A stretch of 64,000 bases of DNA from Oryza sativa Japonica Group (taxonomy: Eukaryota; Streptophyta; Magnoliopsida; Poales; Poaceae), in the NCBI RefSeq assembly GCF_034140825.1, contig NC_089042.1:2157501-2221500 (forward strand), read 5' to 3'. Both the position numbers and the translations under genes were made by a program. Shown here in pieces: positions 35,408 through 46,947 of the stretch. The notes below the pieces were generated by a model. It saw only the letters and a list, made by a program, of their open reading frames with translations. It had not been told where the DNA came from and searched no databases. The first letter of the stretch is position 1. Each line of letters begins with the position of its first letter.

Positions 35408-37803
35408 GCACTTTTAAATGGCGATTTAGCTTCCTGTAGCAATGACATGTTTGATCATGCAAGATTACTGATATGTAGGTCAGAGGAGGATAAATACTCA
35501 TCTTAGAATCTTGGATCAAAATTTACAATTATAAGATCACTGGTGCCACAAAAGTGACAGAAATATAAAACTTAAACATAAATTACAGAAATGTAGCTGT
35601 TGAATTCCATCTCTTTTTGTGTGTGTGTGTGCGCGCTCTATAAACAATCAGCAGTGTTTCAAAAGCAAAATGGGTCTGCAGAAATGTGTCGGCAACTGAG
35701 CAACCACACATTCACCATGATGACCAAGAACAAAAAAAGGGCAGCAACCCGAAGTGAATGGCAGAAAACACTAGAGATGATGTTCAACTTTCAAGCAGTG
35801 AGAAGTCAAAAGCATTTGACCCATTCACTACAAATCAGAGATGCAACAAAATGCACATTCATTTCAGGAAAAAGAAAAAAAAACATGCCGTCTCTGTCGG
35901 TGCAGAAAGTTTAAGGGTTCAAGGGAAAGTGTATTCATCCCTCGAGCGGATATCCCCTTGTATCTAAATAGTCATCAAAGTGCACAGCGTTCAGTAGTGA
36001 ACACTTGACACTAGCAGCTTCAAAAGAAATGCTTAACAATAAGCTAGTGCCATCAGCTTTACCATCCTGAGTGGAGGTCCATTCCATTCTGAAAACTTTT
36101 GGTCCTGTGCATCCAGTCAAACACATTCAGTTATTGGATTCTGAAAAACAAGAAAAAACATATTGCTGATTCCTTTCTTTGCTGTTCCAAGGATGCAGGC
36201 TTCTGGTGCCTTTGTATGTGAGATTCTTGCATTTAGTTGCAGGTTTGCAGCTATCATCAACACAAGTGGCTGTGCATGTATGGGGACTTTGACATGGTGC
36301 ACCAACTCTTCCTTCCATCTCCATCTGCTTGACTCACCATATACATCATAGACATAAACAGTAAATTAAGCTGGAAGTTGCAGGATTGCATAGTGAAGGA
36401 AATGACAACAGAAATGAGGTCATGCAGGCCTCCAAATAGCTAGGCTACAAAAAGAGTCACTCAATATGCACTCAATCATGCCAAATCATGCCTATAGCTT
36501 TCATAAACCAACCTTCTTGCAAAAGTAAAGGCTTCTCTTGTCTTTCCCCTTCTCTGGTGGGAGTCTAGAAATCTTTTAAAGTTTCTAGTGAATATATGGT
36601 GCTGCACTGACAGATCTTCTTTTAATTTGGTACGCAACATTCATCTTTAGCGGTATGGCATGGATAGAATTAAAGCTTTTATGGTTTTATTTTGTAGAGT
36701 GGTTTTCATGATTTCATCATATTAGTGGTTTCCAAATGATACTTCTCCTATAGTCAAATCCTGGTGAAAATCAGCTCTTCCCAGCACTTTTACTACAGTC
36801 CTTAATCCTGGTTAATTCAAACAAAATTGGCTTGACCTTTAACAACATTTTTTTTTAAAAAAAAAACTATCATCTGACTCCATTTTTAGGTAAGAAATGA
36901 GTCCTCCAAGGGATTCAATTTCTAGTAAACATTCTTTTTAATCTCTTAACGCAACACAAGTTCTCTGTTTGATGCTTCTAGATTGTTTAACAACAATAGT
37001 TTGTTAAGAATCTATGGTAATCTATGTCAAACTTTTCCTTTGGAGAGCTTTAATATTGAAAGAAAAACATGAATCACAAGAAATGTCATGTGTCTTCACC
37101 AGAAAGGGAACAGGGGACAATTGAGTTCACCAACCATAGAACAATTTGTAGTACCTTTCTAATTGAAAAGAAAAGGCAGCTTCTTCTAGATTGAAAATGA
37201 CCATGTCCTGCTTCTGGTTCAACATCCAGCTACTCCTTCCATCTCATGAAAGATAAGTTCGAGGCATCAAACGAGTGCGCTGTGGAACTTTAAGGGATGA
37301 TCAGATTATACAGCATAACAAGATAGATGTGACTAGTGTTTAAGAACACACTATATAACATGATTGCTTCACCAATTTTCTATATTAATTGGTAATGTAA
37401 GTAATTGATCTACATACATGCCTGAAAATTAGTAATTTAATTGTGCCACTCAAATGGTACGGAAACTAGTCACCTTTCATGTACTGAAAATGATAGGACC
37501 AAAAGATACTCACAGAACTTAAGAAAAGTAACCGTCCAATTTCATCAAGCAAATCCATGGCAAAATATTCATAAAAGAAAACAATATAGAAGAAATAGAG
37601 CATGTCCACATGATGCCAGCATGTTTCATGCTAGAAAGCAGTAAAGCAGGAAAAGGTATGGGATCACATATATCATGGCAAAGTATTGGGCAACAACCCA
37701 AATTACATTCCAATGGCACTCTGAGGTAAAATAACAAACTATCAACTTTAGAGCTGAAACTTTATTCCATATGGATGATCAGACTCAAACATTGTCTAGG
37801 TGA
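35408..37803. other. Gene-free region between the MORF9 promoter and the FQR1-like gene
   Basis: No coding region is supported. Short ORFs with CKPATKC/CVDDSC-like words near 36127-36324 are too short and lack start context or splice partners. The right end holds the FQR1 3' UTR. Confidence 0.45.
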
Positions 37804-39480
37804 TCATGCGGAACCCTTGAGTTTCTTCGCAATTCCAGCAAAGTACTTCCCTTGGTGGAAGGCTTGTTGCAGCTCAAGCTCAGTGGCAACCCTTGATCCA
37901 TCACCAGCGAATGTGCCAGACCCGTACGGGCTTCCGCCCTTCACTTGCTCCATCTCAAACATCCCAGCACCAAAGGTGTACCCTACTGGAACAAAGATCA
38001 TGCCATGATGCACTAGCTGAGTAATTGCTGTCAACCTACAAGATGAAAAGTGAATTTCATTATACTCCATGATTGACATGGTTTCAACTGCAAGTAATAT
38101 TCTATAACACCATTATCACAAAGTCAGACAATTCGTATTTTCAGTGACACCATGGATGATAAGTGGCATTCTTGATTAAGATAAAAATGAATTTTATACT
38201 ACAAGCATCAGACAATTTGAAATTTCAGCATAATTTGGAAGCGTCTTACGGAGTAGTTTCTTGGCCACCACCCTGGGAACCAGTAGAGTAGAAAATTCCC
38301 GCGGGCTTGCCTGCGAGCTGCTGTGTCCTCCACAGCCCACCGGTAGCATCCATGAATGCTTTGAATTGAGCAGCCATCATTCCAAATCTAGTTGGGAACC
38401 CAAAGATGACACCATCAGCCTCGGCAAGCTCTGCGGGTGTGATTATGGGAACATCTTTCTTTGAAGGAGCACCCATCTTGGTGAGCACATCATCAGAAAG
38501 AGTCTCTGGGACCTAGTCATATGATAATTTTATCAACATGTTAAACAAAACATGCGGGTAATCATAACTCTAGGTAAAGCACAAAATCACTTTCATGGTA
38601 CAACCTGCCATAGCTTGACCTCAACTCCTTCAACTGAAGAAGCACCTTTCTCGATCTCCTCTGCTAGCTTTGCAACATGGCCATACATGGAGTAGTACCT
38701 ACAAAATGCAAAATTCATGAATACAAATAGAGTGAAAAAAAAGAACATATATATACTTCTGTTTTGCAAAACCACCCAGCTATCGCAGAAGGATGTTCAG
38801 ACAAGATTGATAACATCATGAAGAACCATCCAAAAGCAACAAACAGACAATGTCACACAAACAAGTGTATACCTTCACCATGCGTATGAAACAAACAACA
38901 ACAATGGGAAGCACATCTTGTCAGGACTCAAAGGCCGTTCCTTTTGCTTTTGGTGCAGCAGTAAGCAGCAGGCAAAATTAGAACAAAACAAAAAAGGTTG
39001 CATTTTACTAGTGAGCAAAGAATCGATATAATCACAAACAAATTCCAGAAGTACCCCATTCCGATGCAGTCTAACAGACTCCATCATGGACAAGAAAAAA
39101 AAAGTAACTTCTGCACAATTTTTGGTGCAGAAGTGAGTGCTCCACTAACAATCCGACGAATTCGTCCACAAGCGAATTCAAGAACCGATATATATCATAG
39201 TACAACCTAAGAACACGCGCAGTCGCGCATTGCTGAATTCAAGAACACACACCCCTCCACGAAGAACAGGGCGGGAAGGGAATAATCAGAAAAAGGATCC
39301 CAAGAACACATCTTTCGCACTCCATCCCCCCCCCCCCCCCCCCCCCCCCCCGAAAACCACCACCACAATCCCGTTTTCTCGACGAACATCCGTACTACCC
39401 GAACCACCCGGAGAAAGGAAAAAAAATGCTGAAAAAGGAAAAGGTTGGGGAGCTCACACTATGTAGATCTTGGCGGCCAT
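37804..39480 (-). CDS. FQR1: NAD(P)H:quinone oxidoreductase, FQR1/WrbA family flavodoxin-fold protein
   Basis: Four exons on the minus strand, 39480-39458 (23 bp), 38698-38605, 38512-38250 and 38035-37804, phase-consistent, give 203 aa, the usual length of plant FQR1. Start MAAKIYIV; flavodoxin signature [15 protein letters not shown] (residues 9-23) binds the FMN phosphate. PTRFG (79-83) and [11 protein letters not shown] (115-125) contact the flavin ring. GTFAGDGSR and the C-terminal helix complete the family pattern. FQR1 makes two-electron reductions of quinones using NAD(P)H, protecting against semiquinone radicals; Arabidopsis FQR1 is auxin-inducible and located at the plasma membrane or cytosol. 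There is no transit peptide. Intron 1 holds a 26-base homopolymer. A TATA box lies about 90 bp upstream. Confidence 0.95.
39326..39351. repeat. C26 homopolymer (G26 on the coding strand)
   Basis: An unbroken run of 26 C within intron 1 of the FQR1-like gene. Length may be uncertain in any assembly. Confidence 0.9.
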
Positions 39481-39567
39481 ATCGAAGCAGAATTCTGGAG
39501 ATTGGAATCGGTGGGAAGAAGGGAGCTGGGATTGCGATGTGGGGAGGGAGGAGGGAGGACTTGGGGC

Positions 39568-39574
39568 ATTTATA
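39568..39574 (-). promoter_or_regulatory. TATA box of the FQR1-like gene
   Basis: TATAAAT on the minus strand, about 90 bp upstream of the ATG at 39480; predicted transcription start near 39540. Confidence 0.6.
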
Positions 39575-39639
39575 GCTGTGGGGAGAGGTCTTCGCCATGT
39601 CCATTTGGGTCTAAATTAAATCTCATTTAATTCATTTTT

Positions 39640-41085
39640 TGAGGCAAAAAGTCATTTAATTCTACCCGTATAAAAAAACTCATTTAATTCCTTCTCTTTT
39701 TTTCACCGATGTATTTTGGGTTATCAATTAGGAGTACTCCCTCCTTTCAAAAAATATTATTAAGATAAGATTTAGTCAAACTTTTATGATTTATTATCGA
39801 TTTTGTATCAGAATAAATCTACGTATATATATTTTAACTCTACATTTAAATTTTTTTTGATGTTTGGGATTCTAAAAGCTCTATCAAATTTTGCCCTAAT
39901 CGATATTTATGATCAAATGAAATTACTTTTACTCCAAAAAATACTTTATATTGTTAAAATTGTCTTTGTTTTTTTAATTCCCTTGTGTTTGATATAACTG
40001 TAATAAAATTACACGATCTTTAAAAAAAATACTCTAGACGTCGTGTAATATGGTAATATTGTATTTTGTAGCACGAAAAATGTCCATATGTGATTTGATC
40101 ATCTGAAGAAACAAATGGTTTTTTTTCTCCTTTTTGCAAGGATTTTCCAAGCAATAATATGCAATACTATATGGCAGTACTCCTACGCAATTGTGCACAT
40201 AACTTTAGCTTGTCTTTCCAACCCAGAAAAAAAAACTTTAGCTTGTCTCTAAATACCTTTATAATACTATTTACCACCGTTTGTCACGTTTGCCATGTTG
40301 AACAATTTTATATCAAGATCAAAAAAAAAGAGAAAAAGAATCTTCATTGAGATTTACGACAAGTAAATAAAGATTACGATGACACACCAGATGCCAAACA
40401 TTTGGAAAAAAAGTTGCATTAAAAAGCATAAAACACGAGATGCTTGGAATATAAGAGCAATTGGAGAAAACTTTTGGAATGAATAATCATGTTGGAAGGG
40501 AATCATGTTACATGATAAATAGCTCAATGGTGTGATATGCTATGCATTTGTCTAATGTTTTACGAAGTATAAACTTTTTAAAGTTTAGTCAAAGGATACA
40601 AAATGTGAAAATTCTCAAAATAAAATTTAGGTTAAATACTTGCTAGCAACTGTAGTAACTGATGTGTATAGCTGTTCATTTAAACTACTATGACAAACTA
40701 ATAAAATCGTAGTAGTACAACAGTATCCATAACAATTGGTTGTAGTTTCTTTTAAAGTAAATATCAGAATGAATTCTATTATCAAAGAAAATAAACATGT
40801 AACCTGCAGCATTGCACGGATGTAAGACATTGTCAATATTTGTCCCTTACCGCGCAAGGGAAAATGAATTGCGCCTCCCTTGTACCCAGATTCTACAAAA
40901 TAACAATAGATATCACTACTTATTTAGCAACGAAATGCAAACATAAATTAAAATTGTGGTATTCTGATGGTTGAAGCATGATCGATGGGCAAGGGAGAAG
41001 GATGTGCATGCATGTCAAAACTTACATAAATTTAGATTTTAGTTGGCAACGACCAATTAAACAGAGAAACTGAACTTTGTAGCTA
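39640..41085. other. AT-rich intergenic region
   Basis: No gene is supported. A worn Stowaway-like end 'actccctcctttcaaaaaat' occurs near 39735, without a matching right end. Confidence 0.45.
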
Positions 41086-41235
41086 CTCCCTCCGTTTCAC
41101 AATGTAAGTCATCCTAATATTTTCCACATTCATATTGATCATAATATATCTAGACATATATATCCATTTAGATTCATTAATATATATATATGAATGTGAG
41201 AAATGTTAGAATGTTATATTGTGAAACGGAGGAAG
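41086..41235. mobile_element. Stowaway MITE
   Basis: 150 bp, flanked by TA (41084-41085, 41236-41237). Ends 'ctccctccgtttcacaatgt' and 'atattgtgaaacggaggaag' are near-perfect inverted repeats. Same subfamily as the element at 44052-44174. Confidence 0.9.
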
Positions 41236-42536
41236 TAGTCAGCAAAGTCAGCATGGAACTACGGCCGGCTGGCCGGCGGCGAGCTGCCGCAATCCGTGAA
41301 TCCGTGATGGCCATTTCAGTCTTCAGAAGACGAATACAAAGGCATGGAGACTACACACCGGCTGCCTACTTGACTTTGTCAGTTACATGAGACAAATGTG
41401 TATATGGAGTAGTCCCTGATCCGTAAGAGCTACGTATAAGCATCACCTGACTTTTATTTGCTAACTATGATGCCACGTAAGTGCTACGTACATGTTACGT
41501 GGAACGGGGACTGAGTCAGCAAGCAAACAGAGGTTGATCCAGACAAAGCTTTAGGTTAAGTCCTCTTTTCTATCAATGTAAGACATTTTTTTAGAGAGGC
41601 AAAGGGCAAGTGCTATGATAGATGTGACTACCACCTCCAAATTTATTCATATCATTCACTCATAATCTAGGAAAAGGGTATGTGGTTGCAGTGACTTGAG
41701 TAACATCTTAAGGTTCTAAGTTCAAATCTCCATAGGAGCGAATTTCATGTTGGGTTATTTGAGCTCCACCCTCAAGTTCCCATGGTACAAGTACCGACAG
41801 TGGAGGCTCGAGCCCTCCACCCTCATGATAGATCTGCTCCTACCATAAAAATGACATGTATCAAATAAATAGAAGGTGTGAGACTTCGAACTCAAACCGG
41901 CTAGCCCACCACCTTATGGAGCTAGCCCAAAAACCCTAGAGGTTTCTCGCAACAGATCCGCTCCTATCATCAAGCCATATATGAGCACACATTAGTCGAA
42001 GCTGTTATCAAATACTGTTGATGGGCTTGATTTGAACCGGTTTTAGAAGGTATGGGACGCTTTATACCCGATTAGTTAAGGGATGTGATAAAATCCCCAT
42101 GGTTGAGGGGCCTAAACTAGACTTTTTCCTTGTTATAGATAGGAGTAGCTCTAGTCTTTTCCGGTCCAAATATCTGGTGGTAGGACTTCTAATTAGGCCC
42201 AAATAATTTGGTGAGCCCACTTCCCATTTATATTTTTATACGTGATATATTGTTGGGTGGGAACAGATGATTTTTTTTTCATTTTCTAAGATTCTTTTGA
42301 GAAAAGTTAGAAATAGTCATCCGTATAACTTGTTATTCCACTTTCCTTTATATTTGCCACCAAGCACTATTCATATTTAAACTTTGATCATTCATCTTAT
42401 TTTAAAAATAAAATTCTAAACACGTGAATAGATATCATATTATCAAAGTGTCTCATACTTAAAAATTCATTATAATATAATCATTGAAAAATTATTGGTG
42501 GTCCAAGTTGCAACAGCAACAGTCAACAGTGATATA
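41236..42536. other. Gene-free region with a worn tRNA-like repeat copy
   Basis: No coding region is supported. 'gtggttgcagtgacttgag' and 'aagttcaaatctccatagga' at 41680-41745 resemble the repeat at 24300-24375. Confidence 0.35.
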
Positions 42537-42652
42537 CTCTCTCCGTCTTATAAAAAATAAATATAGCTAGTACGGGATGTGGTACATTCTAGTACTGTCT
42601 CGTAGTATTAGGATATGCCCCAGTAGATCCGTTGTTTTATAGGACGAGGAAG
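42537..42652. mobile_element. Stowaway-like MITE
   Basis: 116 bp between TA dinucleotides. Ends 'ctctctccgtcttataaaaa' and 'ttttataggacgaggaag' are inverted and related to Stowaway; the interior 'gtacattctagtactgtct' / 'agtattaggatatgcccc' is partly palindromic. Confidence 0.65.
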
Positions 42653-43287
42653 TATAAATTAACGGATGTACTACCAGGCTGATACCACTACCCTAACCTG
42701 GTAATGCCAATGTCCCCCAACACTGTCATGAACAATGTGTCATAAATCACAAGTGGATGAGTTTCCTCTGCAGCAACGCTTTCTGACGTTGATCAAAGAC
42801 ATGTGGACTCGCGGGATATGCGGTCCACATGTCAGACACTTAAAATCAGAGGGTGGTACTACAAAGGATCTATTTCTCTCATAAATAGCTTGCAACGTCA
42901 TGGTTTTTTTCCATGCGGTAGAATTTTCCAACGGAGCCATTGTATTTGTTATTGAAAAAGGTTCAGGTTTAGATATGAGTTGGAAAGGGAAAAATTTTTT
43001 TATTTTACTTTTATCTAAGATAAGGTTCGGAACAAATAATTACCTGAAATGCTCTTAGTGCATTCCAGATATATTACATTGCAAAAAAAAAAACGTGGTA
43101 CACATTTAAGTATGTAAAAGAGAAATGCAGTGCACAATTTTCAATAGCAGTACAAATGATGCAATTGAATGATTAATTTACACTTGTCATTTCTGAAAAA
43201 CAAAGCAGTTGTACGAAGTAGTAGCAAATAATTCAATTGACATCTTATGATAAAAGTAGATACATCGCTACATTGAAAATACATACC

Positions 43288-43470
43288 CCCGTTCTCAAAT
43301 AAAAGCATTTTTAGACTATCCAGATTAATATTATTGAGGAGAAAGATTTCTTTTTAATCACATCATTAGTTAAATTTTGAATTACTCAAATTCCCTTTCT
43401 AAGTTTCTAATTGGTTAAAAACACTTGGATTTTTGCGCATAAATTCTAATTTATAGAAATATATATTTTT
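43288..43470. mobile_element. Decayed Stowaway-like fragment
   Basis: Left end 'ccccgttctcaaataaaagc' resembles a Stowaway terminus; the right end is not clear. Confidence 0.3.
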
Positions 43471-43982
43471 TTGAAAGTACAAGAGTGCACTACATCACAC
43501 TCCTCCTGAATGGGAGAGAGAGAGAGATGTGATTGCTTGCATTGTTAGTAGGAGGTGTGCATCTTCCTTCTCTGAACATCCAGCCCGACACAAATCGCAT
43601 TAGCAGTAAATTTTGGCACGGAGAAAAATCAGAGCTTGTGAAGTTGAGTGAAAGAAACACTACAATTAAAAGGCACACGTGGACAATAATACTATACATC
43701 AGCCTCACCTAATCACAGTTGGTTGACGTTTTTATCGATCATCACTGCTTTACTAATCAACTAGCTGATGACTAGTCAACAATCAGCTAGCAGTCCCGTG
43801 TCCTAAGTAGATTCTGTTCAATGTCTCTTTGCGCAAGTTAAGAGAAGAACATTTGACTACGACTGAAAAGAAACCTGCTCTGCAAAACTATCTAGAACAG
43901 TTTGTATTTATATGGGAAGATATTAGTAATTTAACCTTGAAAGTGCTTGCATTGTTGAACACCTACTAAAGGATGCGAGAAT

Positions 43983-44925
43983 CAGGGGCGGAGCTAGACA
44001 AGAGTGGAGGGGGGTGCACCACTATAGTAGCAATTTTTTTTTCTCAAACTACTTCCTCCGTTTCACAATGTAAGTCATTCTAGCATTTTCCATATTCATA
44101 TTGATGTTTAGATTCATAACATCAATATGAATGTGGAAAATGCTAGAATAACTTACATTGTGAAACGGAGGGAGTATATTATTGTAAATTATAATGTTTT
44201 CGTGTATTATCACCATCAACGGTTCAACATAAGTAACAATGGAGTCAGGTTAATAATACGGAGTAGAATACTTCCTTTTATTTTAGTCAAGAATATTTAG
44301 TGTCTAGGATAATACGTTCAGTCAAAATTGTAAGTTCTGACCATCAAATTTCTTAAATACTTAACTAAAAAATAAAATAAATGGTAGATTTGTCTCCAAA
44401 AGTATAATCATCCTTGAGCTTTATCATGCCTCATCTGCTGACTTTCTTTTGCATTGCTAGTATTAACGAGAGGTTTTTTTAAAGAAATTCTCCATAAATG
44501 CACATCTCATTTTTAGTCATGCAACAATATTTAGATAAAATAAAAGACAATAACTATACATACTATCCTACCATGGTTACATTGCATCACAGTATGTATA
44601 TATATTTTCTCTCCAACGAAAACTATTATCACGCAATTCAAAACTACCTATCTTTCACATGAGTTCTTCCAATGAATCAAATTAACTTGTAAAGAATTAT
44701 ATAAGGGGACGAAAGGATAGAGGAGATTGCAAACTGCAACGTAACTCATGCTGTGGTTATGGGCCGTTCGTGTGCCTCCTGTGGTCTGTTTTCTGATGTA
44801 GGGGGTTCACTAAGCTGGGAGAAGGGGGGTGCCCATGCGGTAAGTAAGGGTATTAAGCACTAATTTTTCTTTTTTCGCTAGCCGAGTGCCCAGGAACTCC
44901 CTAGGATGTACTTAGCTTCGCCCTG
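43983..44925. mobile_element. Non-autonomous hAT-type element with perfect 8-bp target duplication
   Basis: Terminal inverted repeats: left 'caggggcggagctag', right 'cttagcttcgccctg'. Both sides carry the identical 8-bp duplication gcgagaat (43975-43982 and 44926-44933), the hAT target size. 943 bp long with no transposase coding. It contains a complete Stowaway MITE (44052-44174), inserted later. The rest of the interior is AT-rich and of unknown origin. Confidence 0.8.
44052..44174. mobile_element. Stowaway MITE nested in the hAT element; near-perfect hairpin
   Basis: 123 bp, TA-flanked. The left arm 'cttcctccgtttcacaatgt...attccatattcatattgatg' pairs almost fully with the right arm ending '...acattgtgaaacggagggag', with a loop of only about 12 bases near 44110. 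Confidence 0.92.
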
Positions 44926-44939
44926 GCGAGAATGTGCTT

Positions 44940-45740
44940 TTTGGCTGAGATTTTGAGGGCGTTCACAGAGCACCTATATGGTGTTCAACCTCAACACCAA
45001 AAAATGAATATTCATCGCAACACCCTCCATCTGCGCAGCCTCCTCAAGACCACATAGCCAACTTGAGCCACGGGTTCCTCATCAGGGTTTGCAGGTGAGG
45101 CCAACACTCGTGCTCCGCACCATCAGAGAAGAGAGAGGGAGGAGAGATACCTCGTCGGCCATCCCGCGCTCTACATCGCTGAGTTTGTTGATCAGGGGAG
45201 GAGGGTCGCCGGGCGCTCGCCGACTCAATGGGGAAGGCGGCAGGGCTGGAGAAGCTCGCCGAGCATGCTCCACCGGTGAGGAAAGACGCCTTGTTTCCTC
45301 CGCCCAACGCCGCCGGAGAAAGGAGAGCATCATCAGAGAGGGGAAAGGCCGCCGACGGGGAGAGAGGAGCGGCGCCACTGCGGGGCAGGTCGCGGCCCCC
45401 GGCTTCACGCGGTTGCTCCCGCCGTCTCTCCCTCCTGCGTCAAATCCGTGCCACGAAGCGCTTGCCCTTCCTTGCTCCCGCCACCAGAGGTTGTCGCCGA
45501 GGTGAGGAGGTGTTGGATGGATGGGCAGCGTGGAGGGGATTAGGTGGGGAGAGAGATTTTATATTACTTTCTTGATTTTGGATGTTAACTGCAAATTTTG
45601 GAATACCATGTTAATTGAAAAAACATAAAAGAGACTAAAATACAAAATGTCTGTAAGTCCCACCATAGAAATTTTTTTAAACCACATCTTGCATCCTTTG
45701 AAGTTGCTAAGCCTACATGGCAGCTGAGGTCTAGCAAATT
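44940..45740. other. GC-rich island of unclear origin in gene-free DNA
   Basis: 45060-45530 is GC-rich with overlapping ORFs on both strands (up to about 138 codons), but none has a recognisable domain. The flanks 'gagggcgttcacag' (about 44955) and 'cgcattgccattgcccttag' (about 45750) are weakly inverted, so this may be a transposon that picked up host GC-rich sequence. No target duplication was found. Confidence 0.3.
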
Positions 45741-45829
45741 GCTTGGACGCATTGCCATTGCCCTTAGCGACCGGTGAAACGATACGAATGATTAATTGAG
45801 ATCTTTTTCACTACCTAAGTTGTTTTGTA

Positions 45830-46230
45830 ATGGACAGTTCGATTGTCACTGGTATGTGGGACCCCCACGAAACAAATCAACAACTGATGACCCCACAAAT
45901 TGATCATTGAGCTTGCATAACCCAGACAAATGATAGAGAGAAGGGGGCGTAGCCCCACGAGGATGGCTCCAAAAGTCTCCAATTGCAATCCAATCCAATC
46001 CATTGCATGGCAAAATTCGACACGTGGCAGTGATTAAGCAAGAACAGATCAAGATCCAAACACATTGTGATCGAAGTTTGCCGGCTAGTATACACAGTCC
46101 CAAGCTTTTATCATGGAGGAGATGTGTTCTTGGCCAACCACCTACAACCTCCAATTTGGCAGCATTCCACTTGGCTACAAAAAGGTTGTGATCATCCATG
46201 CATGCATTCAGCATGACAAAGGTTAATTAA
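45830..46230. promoter_or_regulatory. Promoter-like stretch without an attached gene
   Basis: Contains CACGTG (46021-46026) in 'cgacacgtggcag', repeated 'caatccaatcc' and an RY-like 'catgcatgcatt'. No coding region follows on either side. It could be remnant promoter DNA or belong to an unannotated non-coding transcript. Confidence 0.25.
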
Positions 46231-46700
46231 ATTAAAAGATGGATAGCATAGCACTATTAGTATTAGTTAGTTTCAGGTCAAACTATCTGTTTGGTGAGTG
46301 ACTAAGAATATGGTAAAATGAGTTAAGTGTGGCTCCTCTTGTGCTTCTTTTCCTACTAATTCAATGCTGTGAATGCTTGCAAAGAAACAGTTGAGGAAAG
46401 AATTAGACACCTACCTAAAATAACTGAGGCATGACCACTAAGGTTTAAGCTTTTGACTCAGAACTGGACACTCTAAAACAAGAAGAAGACAATACATTTC
46501 ACAAAACCACGTATATTTTTACAAAAACGATCAAAACTATAGGTTTAAAACATCACATCATAAAACTATAGGTTTAGCGTTGAACTTATCCCGAAACTAA
46601 TTCAATCTAAAATGTTAAAAATACAGTTTTAACGATAAATTTATTTAAAATTATATTTTGAGAGGTTAAAACCTACAGTATCATTTTCATAAGCTACTAA

Positions 46701-46944
46701 GAGCAGGTACAATAGCAGACTATAAGCTTACTATAAATATATTTTAAAAAGATAAAAGAAGAGAGAAAAGAGCAGCGGGCTACAGATCTGTAGCCAGCTG
46801 CAGCACAGACTACAAAACGTAATGTGTATATGACATGTGGAACCAGGTATTAATAGTATAGTAAGCAACTATTGTATGAATTGGCTGTTACATTGGCTAT
46901 AGATGGTTTGGAGCTAGTAGCCGGCTATACTATTAAACTTGCTC
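46701..46944. mobile_element. Tourist-type MITE
   Basis: 244 bp flanked by TAA (46698-46700, 46945-46947). Left 'gagcaggtacaatagcag' and right 'ctatactattaaacttgctc' are inverted. The interior words 'gtagccagctgcagcac' and 'gtagccggcta' are typical of the common rice element of this type. Confidence 0.85.
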
Positions 46945-46947
46945 TAA

